DNA from: an uncultured Bacillota bacterium
GTDB lineage: Bacteria; Bacillota; Clostridia; Lachnospirales; Lachnospiraceae
Assembly (NCBI GenBank): GCA_958352855.1
Contig: CATWQE010000005.1
Span: 27,374 to 91,373 of the forward strand
DNA: 64,000 nt
Reading direction: 5' to 3'
Below the pieces are notes generated by a model. The model did no database searches, was not told the origin of the DNA, and worked only from the letters and a program-made list of their open reading frames with translations. Positions 52,240 through 61,267 of this stretch are shown here, one piece after another. The translations under genes were made by a program, and so were the position numbers. Position 1 is the stretch's first letter. Every line of letters starts with the position of its first letter.

Positions 52240-53601
52240 ATGTCCGAATTTAATATGAATGTTACTCCGGAAATCGAAAATCTTACAGAAGTGTGTAAGG
52301 AACATAGTAAGATAGACCCGTCCCTGTATGGAAAATATGATGTGAAACGTGGACTGAGAGATTTAAACGGAAAAGGCGTCCTGGCAGGTCTTACACAGAT
52401 TTCCAATATTGTATCCAAAAAAGTGGTGGACGGCAAGGAAATCCCCTGTGAAGGCGAGTTATATTATCGTGGAATTAATATTGAAGATTTAACAGAGGGA
52501 TTTTTAAAGGAACAGAGGTTTGGATTTGAAGAAGCAACGTATCTGTTACTGTTTGGAACTTTGCCAACACCGGAGGAATTAAAGGAATTTTCTGCTATTC
52601 TGGCTTCCCAGCGGCAGCTTCCTACAAACTTTGTACGGGATGTTATTATGAAAGCGCCCAGCAGAGATATGATGAATACCCTCTCCAGAAGTGTTCTGAC
52701 TCTCTATTCTTATGATGATAATCCAGAAGATATTTCACTTCCTAATGTACTTCGCCAGTGTATTAATCTGATTAGTGTATTTCCGCTGTTATCTGTATAT
52801 GGATATCAGGCCCATAAGCATTACAATCTGGATGACAGTCTGTATATCCACAATCCGGAAAGCAATCTTTCTACAGCAGAAAATATTTTGCTGCTTTTGC
52901 GTCCGGATAAGGTTTACACACCTTTAGAAGCTAAGATTCTGGATTTGGCTCTTGTGCTTCACATGGAGCATGGAGGTGGTAATAATTCTACCTTTACCAC
53001 CCATGTGGTTTCCTCTTCCGGAACGGATACGTATTCTGCCATTGCAGCGGCTCTTGGCTCTTTAAAAGGTCCGAAGCATGGAGGCGCCAATATTAAAGTG
53101 GTCAGCATGTTCCAGGATATGAAGGAACAGCTACAGGATTGGGCAGATGAGGAAGAAATCAAAGATTATCTTGTGAAGCTTTTGCATAAAGAAGCTTTTG
53201 ACAAGAGAGGGCTGATTTACGGAATGGGTCATGCAGTGTATTCTATTTCAGACCCAAGGGCACAGATTTTTAAGCGGTTTGTGAAACAGCTTGCAGCAGA
53301 AAAAGGCAGGATGGCAGATTATGAACTGTATGCCAGGGTAGAGCGCCTGGCTCCTGAAGTTATTGCGCAGGAACGCCGTATTTACAAGGGCGTCAGTGCA
53401 AATGTGGATTTTTACAGTGGTTTTGTATACAGTATGTTAGGATTGCCGCTTGAATTATACACGCCAATGTTTGCCATTGCCCGTATTGTAGGATGGTCTG
53501 CACACCGCATGGAAGAATTAATTAATACAGATAAGATTATTCGTCCGGCTTATAAAAATGTTTTGGAAGAGCAGCCTTACAAAGCGTTAAATCAGCGATG
53601 A
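52240..53601 (+). CDS. gltA: Citrate synthase
   Basis: 453 residues. Active-site segments: LHMEHGGGNNSTFTTHVVSSSGTD (His), GSLKGPKHGGAN (His) and GMGHAVYSISDPRA, with Asp in NVDFYSGFVYSMLG. Condenses acetyl-CoA and oxaloacetate; in such anaerobes it feeds 2-oxoglutarate and glutamate synthesis. No aconitase or isocitrate dehydrogenase is adjacent. Ribosome site AAAAGGGGG. Confidence 0.95.
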   Translation: MSEFNMNVTPEIENLTEVCKEHSKIDPSLYGKYDVKRGLRDLNGKGVLAGLTQISNIVSKKVVDGKEIPCEGELYYRGINIEDLTEGFLKEQRFGFEEATYLLLFGTLPTPEELKEFSAILASQRQLPTNFVRDVIMKAPSRDMMNTLSRSVLTLYSYDDNPEDISLPNVLRQCINLISVFPLLSVYGYQAHKHYNLDDSLYIHNPESNLSTAENILLLLRPDKVYTPLEAKILDLALVLHMEHGGGNNSTFTTHVVSSSGTDTYSAIAAALGSLKGPKHGGANIKVVSMFQDMKEQLQDWADEEEIKDYLVKLLHKEAFDKRGLIYGMGHAVYSISDPRAQIFKRFVKQLAAEKGRMADYELYARVERLAPEVIAQERRIYKGVSANVDFYSGFVYSMLGLPLELYTPMFAIARIVGWSAHRMEELINTDKIIRPAYKNVLEEQPYKALNQR

Positions 53602-53605
53602 AGGT

Positions 53606-53651
53606 TTGACAAAACCTGCCTGTACCTGTTACCATAAGAAAAACAGGTACA
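53606..53651 (+). promoter_or_regulatory. Promoter overlapped by a perfect 10-bp hairpin before the YqeG gene
   Basis: TTGACA (53606-53611), 18-bp spacer, TACCAT (53630-53635). TGTACCTGTT (53621-53630) is exactly complementary to AACAGGTACA (53642-53651), which ends at the ribosome site AAGGAG. It could be an operator over the promoter, or the weak end of gltA transcription. Confidence 0.5.
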
Positions 53652-53668
53652 AGGAGAAGATGGATACT

Positions 53669-54181
53669 ATGTTTAAAAAATTTTTTCCAGATGAATATCT
53701 GGAGTCCACATATAAAATAGACTTTGAGGAACAATACCGTAAGGGATACAGGGGAATTATTTTTGATATTGATAATACCCTGGTTCCTCATGGGGCTCCT
53801 TCAGATAAAAGAGCAGAAAAGCTTTTTGAAGGTTTGAAGAAAATGGGATTTCAATGCTGCCTCTTATCCAATAATCAATATCAGAGAGTCAGCTCTTTTA
53901 ATGAAAAAATCCAGGTTCATTTTATTGAAAATGCGCATAAGCCTTCCAGAAAAAATTATCTGAAGGCCATGGAGCTTATGGGGACAAAGATTGAAAATAC
54001 TTTGTTTGTGGGAGATCAGTTATTTACTGATGTGTACGGAGCCAAAAGAGTGGGAATCCACAACATTTTGGTAAAGCCTATTCATCCAAAAGAGGAGATT
54101 CAGATTGTCTTGAAACGGAAACTGGAGAAAATTGTTTTGTTTTTTTACGCAAAAGAGCAAAGAAAGAGAAAAAAGAGTTGA
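53669..54181 (+). CDS. YqeG family HAD-IIIA phosphatase
   Basis: 170 residues from ATG 53669, where the protein begins MFKKFFPDEYL as relatives do; ATG 53660 is only 3 bases from AAGGAG and is an alternative. Motifs: FDIDNTLVPHG (nucleophile Asp), LLSNNQ, Lys in HKPSRKNYL and VGDQLFTDVYGAKR. Similar proteins act on phosphatidylglycerol phosphate or on unknown small phosphates. Basic C-terminus. Upstream of efp. Confidence 0.88.
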   Translation: MFKKFFPDEYLESTYKIDFEEQYRKGYRGIIFDIDNTLVPHGAPSDKRAEKLFEGLKKMGFQCCLLSNNQYQRVSSFNEKIQVHFIENAHKPSRKNYLKAMELMGTKIENTLFVGDQLFTDVYGAKRVGIHNILVKPIHPKEEIQIVLKRKLEKIVLFFYAKEQRKRKKS

Positions 54182-54206
54182 AAATTGCTCCCAGATATTA
54201 TAGAAT
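54178..54206 (+). promoter_or_regulatory. Promoter of efp
   Basis: TTGAAA (54178-54183), 17-bp spacer, TAGAAT (54201-54206); the -35 overlaps the stop codon of the YqeG gene. Confidence 0.6.
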
Positions 54207-54264
54207 GAAGTATAGCGGAAAATAACAGGTTTTCCCAACGGACGAAATAAGGAGGAATATCATT

Positions 54265-54822
54265 ATGATATCAGCAGGAGATTTTAAAAACGGTCTCACA
54301 CTGGAAATTGATGGTAACGTAGTACAGATTATGGAATTCCAGCACGTTAAACCAGGTAAAGGTGCTGCATTCGTTAGAACAAAATTAAAAAATGTAATCA
54401 GTGGTGGAATTATTGAAAAAACATTCAGACCAACTGAAAAATTCCCACAGGCAAGAATTGAGCGTGTGGATATGCAGTATTTATACAATGATGGTGATTT
54501 GTATAACTTCATGAACAATGAAACATACGATCAGATTGCCATTGCACAGGATACTGTAGGAGATTCTTTAAAATTTGTAAAAGAAAACGAAACAGTAAAA
54601 GTATGTTCTTACAATGGAAATGTATTCGCTATTGAAGCACCATTGTTCGTAGAACTGGAAATCACAGATACAGAGCCAGGCTTTGCAGGAAATACTGCAC
54701 AGGGCGCTACAAAACCGGCTGTTGTAGAAACAGGCGCTACTGTATACGTACCTCTGTTTGTAAACCAGGGTGATGTGATTAAAATTGATACAAGAACTGG
54801 AGAATACTTATCCAGAGTTTAA
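54265..54822 (+). CDS. efp: Elongation factor P
   Basis: 185 residues with the three beta-barrel domains: MISAGDFKNGLTLEIDGNVVQIMEFQHVKPGKGAAFVRTKLKN, with the tip Lys in PGKGAA, and the C-terminal GDVIKIDTRTGEYLSRV. Relieves ribosome stalling at proline runs. No genes for Lys modification are adjacent. AAGGAGG site. Confidence 0.97.
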   Translation: MISAGDFKNGLTLEIDGNVVQIMEFQHVKPGKGAAFVRTKLKNVISGGIIEKTFRPTEKFPQARIERVDMQYLYNDGDLYNFMNNETYDQIAIAQDTVGDSLKFVKENETVKVCSYNGNVFAIEAPLFVELEITDTEPGFAGNTAQGATKPAVVETGATVYVPLFVNQGDVIKIDTRTGEYLSRV

Positions 54823-54870
54823 TCTGCACTTGGAAAATATTCAGAAAGTGCTGTATTCAAGCCTACCCTT

Positions 54871-54899
54871 TGAGACTACAGGCTCAAAGGGTGGCAGAC
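54871..54899. other. Hairpin in the efp-DUF5688 intergenic region
   Basis: ACCCTTTGAG (about 54875-54884) and CTCAAAGGGT (about 54890-54899) can pair around a short loop. No T run follows, so it is not a clear terminator. The remainder of the 269-bp gap shows nothing else. Confidence 0.4.
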
Positions 54900-55091
54900 T
54901 GAGAGTAAAATATATCAATATTCGAAAATGACTGTTTCGTACAGGCATCTCATTTTATCAAATCTTTTTATCAGATATATCTATCAGAAATTCCTATGAA
55001 TTTTTAAGGTCAATGTGGTATTTTGCAGTAACAGGGAAGGTATCTGTCCGGTTTCTGTGTCTGCTTAATATAAATAAAAAAGAAAGGACGA

Positions 55092-55982
55092 ATGGATTGT
55101 ATGGAATATCAGACATTCAAAGAAGAGTTATGCAGGATTTTACAAAAGAGGACAGAAGGTAAGAAAAAGGTAATTTTGCAGCAGGTGGAGAAGAACAATG
55201 GAGTTGTTCTGGACGCAGTGGTCTTACAAGGAGAAAGGGAACAGGTGCTTCCTACGATTTATCTGGAGGAACTGTATGAGATTTATGAAGAAGGAGCAAC
55301 ACTGGAACAGATTGCCGGGCGTATTCTGTGCGAAGAGGAAAAATGGAAGGAGGAAGTGGAGTTCTCACTGGAAGAATTTGAGGATTATACCAGGGCAAGA
55401 ACCAGTATCTTTTATAAGCTGGTGAATTATCAGATGAATGAGAAGATGTTAAAAAGAGTACCTCATATCCGGTATCTGGATCTGGCAGTGGTTTTTTATT
55501 ATCGTGTGGAACAGGGGCATTTTCCAGGTGGTTCTGTATTAATACATAATAACAATCTGGTGACCTGGGGAATTACCAAAAGCCAGCTAATGAAGGACGC
55601 AGCCTTTAATACCAGCAGAAAACTTCCATATAGCTTTGTGGGGATGGAATCTCTCATAGCAGAATTATCAGGAGAGGAACTGATGGATTTTCCAACAGAA
55701 GAACTAATGTATGTTCTTACGAATGAAGAAAAATATTATGGCGCGGCAGTTTTGCTGTATCCCCATGTTCTGTCTCATATTGGCGCACTTCTAAAAAGAA
55801 ATTTCTTTGTACTTCCAAGCAGTGTTCATGAATGCATTTTAGTTCCGGATCTGGGACATTATACCCGCTTTGAATTAATGAAAATGGTAAGAGAGGTGAA
55901 TCAGAATCAGGTAGAGGAAGAGGAAATTCTCTCTTATCAGGTCTATTATTATGACCGGAAGAGAGAGGCTCTGGTAATGTAG
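55092..55982 (+). CDS. DUF5688 family protein
   Basis: 296 residues, soluble, acidic. Pattern of the Lachnospiraceae DUF5688 family: N-terminal YQTFKEELCRILQKR, LPTIYLEELYEIYEEGATLEQIAGRIL, LNY-like VNYQMNEKMLKRVPHIRYLDLAVVFYY, VTWGITKSQLMKDAAFNT and a C-terminal NEEKYYGAAVLLYPHVL...VLPSSVHECILVP. Function unknown. Start may be ATG 55092 or 55101. Confidence 0.78.
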   Translation: MDCMEYQTFKEELCRILQKRTEGKKKVILQQVEKNNGVVLDAVVLQGEREQVLPTIYLEELYEIYEEGATLEQIAGRILCEEEKWKEEVEFSLEEFEDYTRARTSIFYKLVNYQMNEKMLKRVPHIRYLDLAVVFYYRVEQGHFPGGSVLIHNNNLVTWGITKSQLMKDAAFNTSRKLPYSFVGMESLIAELSGEELMDFPTEELMYVLTNEEKYYGAAVLLYPHVLSHIGALLKRNFFVLPSSVHECILVPDLGHYTRFELMKMVREVNQNQVEEEEILSYQVYYYDRKREALVM

Positions 55983-56082
55983 TTAAGTGGGGAATACTGC
56001 TCAGTTTTTTGAGAAAATTGGGTAGTATTTCCCAAATTTATAAGGAAATTCATGGAGAAACTGCCGGAAAATTTTCAAAGGC

Positions 56083-56111
56083 TTTACAAGTGAGAAGATT
56101 TGTGGTATGAT
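56083..56111 (+). promoter_or_regulatory. Promoter of tRNA-Arg
   Basis: TTTACA (56083-56088), 17-bp spacer, TATGAT (56106-56111), 21 bp before the tRNA. Confidence 0.7.
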
Positions 56112-56132
56112 GACTGAGATGTAGAGATACAT

Positions 56133-56205
56133 GCACTCGTAGCTCAGGGGATAGAGCAGTGGTTTCCGGTACCACGTGTCGGGGGTTCGAATCCCTCCGG
56201 GTGTG
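56133..56205 (+). tRNA. tRNA-Arg (anticodon CCG)
   Basis: 73 nt. Acceptor GCACTCG/CGGGTGT with two G-U pairs, D arm AGCTCAGGGGATAGAGC, anticodon stem GTGGT/ACCAC around loop TTCCGGT (anticodon CCG at 56166-56168), T arm GGGGG-TTCGAAT-CCCTC. Discriminator G; CCA is not encoded. Reads the CGG arginine codon. Confidence 0.95.
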
Positions 56206-56256
56206 TTATATGCTTTGGGGAGAGCATGAGGATAAGGGAATATAAGGAGGACAGGT

Positions 56257-57162
56257 ATGTTAGACAATTTCAGAGAATGGCTCTCAGACAATCTGAGGTA
56301 TATTCTTCTGGGTCTGGCAATTCTGATTGTTCTGGTTATCTTATTTTTTGGAATCAAAGCAATTACAGGTGGATTTTCTGATAAGGAAGGAAAAGAACCT
56401 GCGCAAAAAACAGAACAAGAGAAAGAGTCTGAGAAAACCGGAGAATCAGAAGGAGATACTTCTGATAAAGATTCCGGAAATGCTCTTGCAAAGGATGCCC
56501 ACCCTGAAGTGACCACCTTGGTAGAAGCGTTCTATACTGCTTGGGGACAGAAAGATGTTGCCAAAATGAAAGAATTAACGGATGCTTTTAGCAAGACAGA
56601 TGAGACCAAGGTTACCAACGTAGACTATATTGAAGAATATAGAAATGTAGAGGTATACACAAAACCAGGACTGGAAAAGAACAGTTATGTGGTTTTCGCT
56701 TCCTATGATTTAAAGTTTAAGGATGTGGAAACGCCAGCTCCGGGGCTTTCTGTAATATATGTTTATCAAAATGCAGATGGAAAGTATCTGATTCATAATG
56801 ATGAAAGTGATGCGGAGATTCAGGAATGCATTGAGAAAACAAGACAGGAAGAGGATGTAAAAGAACTGATTGCCCAGGTTGAGAAAGCGCTCAATGATGC
56901 GATAGAAGGGGATGAAGCCCTGAAGAAGTTTGAAGAAGAGCTGGGAAGTAAGGTAAATACAGCTATCATGGCTGACAATGGGGAAACGCTTACAACCACA
57001 GATATCTGTAACATGCGTTTGAAACCTGATTCAGATTCAGATATTATCGCAATCCTTAGCAAAGGAGAGCAGGTAAAGAAGCTGGAAAATGCAGATGAAA
57101 ACTGGATTAAAGTAGAGTATCAGGGAAATGAAGGATATGTCCACAGTGACTTGCTTCAGTAA
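56257..57162 (+). CDS. Membrane-anchored SH3 domain protein
   Basis: 301 residues. One helix at 14-34 anchors it, then a charged Lys/Glu/Ser/Asp linker (to ~80), an NTF2-like/DUF4878-type domain (EVTTLVEAFYTAWGQKDVAKMKEL...) and a C-terminal bacterial SH3 (NMRLKPDSDSDIIAILSKGEQVKKLENADENWIKVEYQGNEGYVHSDLL). Surface protein likely binding cell wall. AAGGAGG site. Confidence 0.85.
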   Translation: MLDNFREWLSDNLRYILLGLAILIVLVILFFGIKAITGGFSDKEGKEPAQKTEQEKESEKTGESEGDTSDKDSGNALAKDAHPEVTTLVEAFYTAWGQKDVAKMKELTDAFSKTDETKVTNVDYIEEYRNVEVYTKPGLEKNSYVVFASYDLKFKDVETPAPGLSVIYVYQNADGKYLIHNDESDAEIQECIEKTRQEEDVKELIAQVEKALNDAIEGDEALKKFEEELGSKVNTAIMADNGETLTTTDICNMRLKPDSDSDIIAILSKGEQVKKLENADENWIKVEYQGNEGYVHSDLLQ

Positions 57163-57187
57163 TGAAAATTAAAAACAGGTAAAAAAG

Positions 57188-57215
57188 TAGCTGCTAGTTT
57201 AGCAGCTATCTTTTT
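57188..57215. terminator. Terminator between the convergent SH3 and repeat-protein genes
   Basis: TAGCTGCT (57188-57195) pairs with AGCAGCTA (57201-57208), followed by a T-rich stretch to 57215. Confidence 0.85.
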
Positions 57216-57217
57216 GC

Positions 57218-58345
57218 CTATTTTTCGGCTGTACTGTCCAGGCTTCCATCCTCACGAAGAAAATAAGATTTTCCGTCCAGAGTAATCCATCCGGTAGCCA
57301 TGGTGCCATCTTCGTTGAAATAATATTGCTTATCTGCGATTTGTCTCCAACCGGTCATAAGCTGTCCATTTGCCAGATAGTATTTTTTTCCATTGTCTTC
57401 TACCCAGCCCTCCTGCAATTTGCCTTCAGAGGTGAGATAATACCATTTGCTGTTATCCTGGAAAAGACCGGTTCTGGCGCTTCCGTCAGAATTGATGTAG
57501 TACCATTTATCTTCCTGCTTCAGCCATCCGGCCTGCGCCAGGATGCCCTCTTCTGTAATGAAGTATTTTTTGCCGCTTACAGTAATCCAGCCCTTTTGTT
57601 CCTTTCCATCTGCGCCCACAAAATGCTTCTGACCGCCTTCGTCAATCCAGGCGTTGGTTACTTTGGCTCCGTTTTCATCCATGTAATAGCGGTCACCCCC
57701 ATTGGAAATCCATCCGGTAGCCATGGCGCCATCCTCCCGGAAGAAATAGGTTTTTCCATCAATATCCAGAAAACCTGTGGCAATGGTTCCTGTTTCATCC
57801 AGATGGTACTTTTTGCCATCCAATTCTGCCCATCCGGCTGTGGCAGAACCGTCTTCGCGGAAAAGGTGAGGGACACCGTCAATTTCTGTGATGCCGGTGG
57901 CCATAACACCGGAAGAAGAGAAATAATATTTTTTGCCATCTAAATCCGCCCATCCTGTTGTGGGAGAACCATCTTCATTTAAGTAATATTTTCCATTTTC
58001 ATCCTCAAACCACCCTGTAGTAGCGGAACCGTCCGAATTGCGGTGATAAAGCTTTCCCTGTTCCTGCAGCCATCCGGTCTGCACATAGCCCCTGGAATCA
58101 AAATAATAAGTAACACCGTCAATTTCCTGGCTGGTGTCATGAACAAAAGAACCCTTTCCGGAAACATAACGCCGCCCCTGGTCATCATACACCCAGAAAT
58201 TTTCCTTTTGAACCTCTTTGGCATTTTCTCTGGAAACCATGTAATTCTTCGCAAGCACACATACATATTGGGGAGCAATCAAAAGAAAAACACCCAAAAG
58301 CAAAATAAAAGTCCAGAAAAAAACATTTTTTATTATGGTTTTCAT
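57218..58345 (-). CDS. Choline/glucan-binding-type repeat surface protein
   Basis: 375 residues. A signal/anchor helix (residues 10-32) is followed almost entirely by about 15 tandem cell-wall-binding repeats of ~20 residues (GWxxxDGKxYYxxxDGxxxTG pattern; e.g. TGWADLDGKKYYFSSSG, TGWISNGGDRYYMDENG). No separate enzyme domain is present. Such repeats bind choline on teichoic acids or glucans; choline use in this organism is not shown. Probably a wall-associated adhesin or scaffold. Confidence 0.85.
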   Translation of the reverse strand: MKTIIKNVFFWTFILLLGVFLLIAPQYVCVLAKNYMVSRENAKEVQKENFWVYDDQGRRYVSGKGSFVHDTSQEIDGVTYYFDSRGYVQTGWLQEQGKLYHRNSDGSATTGWFEDENGKYYLNEDGSPTTGWADLDGKKYYFSSSGVMATGITEIDGVPHLFREDGSATAGWAELDGKKYHLDETGTIATGFLDIDGKTYFFREDGAMATGWISNGGDRYYMDENGAKVTNAWIDEGGQKHFVGADGKEQKGWITVSGKKYFITEEGILAQAGWLKQEDKWYYINSDGSARTGLFQDNSKWYYLTSEGKLQEGWVEDNGKKYYLANGQLMTGWRQIADKQYYFNEDGTMATGWITLDGKSYFLREDGSLDSTAEK

Positions 58346-58501
58346 AAATTATCCTCACTGTACTCTCTAAAAATCATTTGCAAATTATATATATTATACC
58401 ACGAACGCAGAAAAAGAAGAAGAGAAAGTTTCCCCAGGGCGTATAAGTATGTTATAATAATTGCACGCCGTAAATCGTTGAGGAACGAAAAGGAGAACAC
58501 C

Positions 58502-59293
58502 ATGCGTTTAAATAAATTTTTAAGTGAAGCCGGACTTTGTTCCAGGAGAGAGGCAGACCGTCTGATTGAGGCCGGACGTGTTACGGTTAATGGAAAACCT
58601 GCATCTTCTGGAATGCAGGTGGAGGATTCGGACCAGGTCTGTCTGGATGGAAATCAGGTAAAGCTTCAGGAAAGAAAAGTGCTGCTTCTTTTTTATAAAC
58701 CAAAAGGAATTGAATGTACCGCCAACCCGCAGGTGAAAAAAAATGTAATTTCTTATATTCAGTATCCAATTCGGGTATATTATGCAGGAAGGCTTGATAA
58801 AGATTCAGAGGGGCTGTTATTACTGACCAATCAGGGAGATTTAGTCAATGAGATTATGAAGGCAGGCAATTTCCATGAAAAAGAATATCTGGTGACAGTG
58901 GACAGACCTGTGACAGAAGAATTTCTTCAGAAAATGAGAACCGGAGTGCCTGTTCTGGGAACCATCACCAGACCATGTGTGGCAGAGAAGCGGGGAGAAT
59001 ATGAGTTTCAGATTGTGCTGACTCAGGGATTAAACCGACAAATCAGGAGAATGTGCAGCCATCTTGGATATGAAGTGAAAAAACTGAAGCGAACCCGCAT
59101 TATGAATCTTACTTTGGGAAGCTTAAAAGCAGGAGAATACAGGGAAGCTTCAAAAGCAGAAGTACAGGAATTGAAACGACAGATTGAAGAAGAAAAAACA
59201 GTCGGAAGAAAAGAGGTTTACCGGGGAGGAAAGCCTGTAAAAAACCCCGGAAAATATAGAAATCCGGAAAAGAAATTCAGAAAAAAACAGTAG
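58502..59293 (+). CDS. rluF: 23S rRNA pseudouridine synthase, RluF/RsuA family
   Basis: 263 residues from ATG 58502 after AAAGGAG; the long upstream extension is antisense to the repeat protein and non-coding. S4 domain (MRLNKFLSEAGLCSRREADRLIEAGRV), catalytic Asp in YAGRLDKDSEGLLLLTN, and QGLNRQIRRMCSHLG. Basic Lys/Arg-rich C-terminal tail. Assignment to RluF rather than RluB rests on general similarity. A TATAAT at 58453-58458 is a possible -10 box. Confidence 0.9.
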   Translation: MRLNKFLSEAGLCSRREADRLIEAGRVTVNGKPASSGMQVEDSDQVCLDGNQVKLQERKVLLLFYKPKGIECTANPQVKKNVISYIQYPIRVYYAGRLDKDSEGLLLLTNQGDLVNEIMKAGNFHEKEYLVTVDRPVTEEFLQKMRTGVPVLGTITRPCVAEKRGEYEFQIVLTQGLNRQIRRMCSHLGYEVKKLKRTRIMNLTLGSLKAGEYREASKAEVQELKRQIEEEKTVGRKEVYRGGKPVKNPGKYRNPEKKFRKKQ

Positions 59294-59307
59294 GAGGGTT
59301 GCATTTC

Positions 59308-61260
59308 ATGGATGCTAGAAAAAGAATGAAGGAGCTCATTCCCATACTGACGCAGGCGGCAAAGGCGTATTATCAGGAAGATCGGGAAATCATGAGCAAC
59401 TTTGAATACGATAAATTGTATGATGAACTGGTAAAATTAGAAGAAGAGACAGGGATTACCCTGGCTGGAAGTCCTACCATGCTGGTTGGATATGAAGCGC
59501 TGGAAGAGCTGCCAAAAGAGGCTCATGAGACACCCATGCTTTCTCTGGATAAGACCAAAGACAGAGAAGCCTTGCGAAGCTTCATTGGAACACATAAGAC
59601 CTTATTATCCTGGAAACTGGACGGGCTTACCATTGTATTGACTTACCGGGAAGGAAAGCTGGAAAAGGCAGTTACCAGAGGAAACGGTGTTATCGGGGAA
59701 GTGATTACCAACAATGCCAGAGTATTCCAGAATATTCCCCTTCAAATTCAGCATAAGGGAACGTTGGTTCTTCGGGGGGAAGCAATTATTACGTATTCGG
59801 ATTTTGAAAAAATTAATGCTCAGATTGAGGATGTGGACGCCAGATACAAAAATCCAAGAAATTTGTGCAGCGGTTCGGTACGTCAGTTAAACAATGAGAT
59901 TACAGCCAAAAGGAATGTCAACTTTTATGCCTTTTCTCTGGTTCAGGCAGAGGGCGTGGATTTTAACAATTCTGTGGAGCAACAATTTTTATGGCTGCAG
60001 AATCAGGGCTTTGATGTGGTGGAATACAGGGCAGTGACTGCCGAAAATCTGGACGAAGCCATGGATTATTTTGAACACCAGGTAGCCAGAAACGATTTTC
60101 CCTCAGATGGTCTGGTAGCTTTGTATGATGATATTGCTTATGGCGCCTCTCTTGGAAGCACAGCAAAATTTCCAAGAAATGCCTTTGCCTTTAAATGGAA
60201 GGATGAAATTCGGGAAAGCATTTTAAGAGAGATTGAATGGAGTCCGTCCAGAACAGGTTTGATTAATCCGGTGGCGATTTTTGACCCGGTGGAGCTGGAA
60301 GGCACTACGGTAAGTCGGGCAAGTGTGCATAACATCAGTATTTTAAAGGAGTTACAGCTTGGCATTGGAGATAAGATTCAGGTGTACAAAGCCAATATGA
60401 TTATTCCGCAAATTGCAGAAAACCTTACCAGAAGCGGAAATTTGGAGATTCCTCACATCTGCCCTGTGTGCAAAGAAGAGGCAAGAGTTCTGAAAACCAA
60501 TGAGGTGGAGGCACTGTACTGCATGAACCCAGATTGTCAGGCAAAGAAAATTAAATCCTTTACTTTGTTTGTCAGCAGGGATGCCATGAATATTGACGGA
60601 CTTTCTGAGGCAACCCTGGAGAAGTTTATTTTGAAGGGATTTATTCGGGATTTCGGGGATATTTTTGAAATTCAGCGTTATAGAGAACAGATTGTAGAGA
60701 TGGAAGGCTTTGGAGAGAAGTCTTATGAAAACCTGATTTCCAGTATTGAAAAGGCAAGACATACCACATTGCCGCGAGTGATTTACAGTCTTGGTATTGC
60801 CAACATTGGTCTGGCAAATGCCAAGGTAATCTGCAGAGAATTTGAATACGATGTGGAAAGCATGATTCATGCAACAGCAGAAGAAATCAGCGCCATTGAA
60901 GGAATTGGACCTGTAATTGCCAAGACCTTTACTGAATATTTCAGTGAAGAGGAAAATCTGAAAAAGTTCCGTCATCTGATGTCACATCTGGAATTAGAGG
61001 AAGTGAAAAAAGAAGAAAAGCAGTCCTTGGCAGGAAAACAGTTTGTTATTACCGGAAGTGTAGAACATTTTGCCAACAGGGCCCAGTTAAAAGAATTTAT
61101 TGAACAAAGAGGAGGAAAAGTAACAGGAAGTGTGACCTCCAAAACCAATTATTTAATTAATAATGATACAACCTCCAACTCTTCCAAAAATAAAAAAGCG
61201 AAGGAACTTGGGGTACCAATTTTATCAGAAGAAGATTTTATAGAAATGGCAGGTGTATAA
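59308..61260 (+). CDS. ligA: NAD-dependent DNA ligase
   Basis: 650 residues from ATG 59308, 10 bases after GGAGG. NAD-binding Ia domain, adenylation motif SWKLDG (K103), OB fold, Cys4 zinc finger (CPVCKEEARVL...CMNPDCQ), helix-hairpin-helix region and C-terminal BRCT (LAGKQFVITGSVEHFANRAQ...). Slightly shorter than the 670-residue norm but with all domains. Joins nicks in replication and repair. Overlap or near overlap with cls downstream. Confidence 0.96.
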   Translation: MDARKRMKELIPILTQAAKAYYQEDREIMSNFEYDKLYDELVKLEEETGITLAGSPTMLVGYEALEELPKEAHETPMLSLDKTKDREALRSFIGTHKTLLSWKLDGLTIVLTYREGKLEKAVTRGNGVIGEVITNNARVFQNIPLQIQHKGTLVLRGEAIITYSDFEKINAQIEDVDARYKNPRNLCSGSVRQLNNEITAKRNVNFYAFSLVQAEGVDFNNSVEQQFLWLQNQGFDVVEYRAVTAENLDEAMDYFEHQVARNDFPSDGLVALYDDIAYGASLGSTAKFPRNAFAFKWKDEIRESILREIEWSPSRTGLINPVAIFDPVELEGTTVSRASVHNISILKELQLGIGDKIQVYKANMIIPQIAENLTRSGNLEIPHICPVCKEEARVLKTNEVEALYCMNPDCQAKKIKSFTLFVSRDAMNIDGLSEATLEKFILKGFIRDFGDIFEIQRYREQIVEMEGFGEKSYENLISSIEKARHTTLPRVIYSLGIANIGLANAKVICREFEYDVESMIHATAEEISAIEGIGPVIAKTFTEYFSEEENLKKFRHLMSHLELEEVKKEEKQSLAGKQFVITGSVEHFANRAQLKEFIEQRGGKVTGSVTSKTNYLINNDTTSNSSKNKKAKELGVPILSEEDFIEMAGV

Positions 61261-61267
61261 AGCTGTT

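Noticed and set aside
57218..58345. Internal repeats of the wall-binding gene considered as a DNA-level satellite
   Set aside because: The repeats keep frame and protein motif while codons vary, so they are protein repeats.
58043..58501. Upstream extension of the pseudouridine synthase frame
   Set aside because: Antisense to the repeat surface protein gene; S4 domain starts at ATG 58502.
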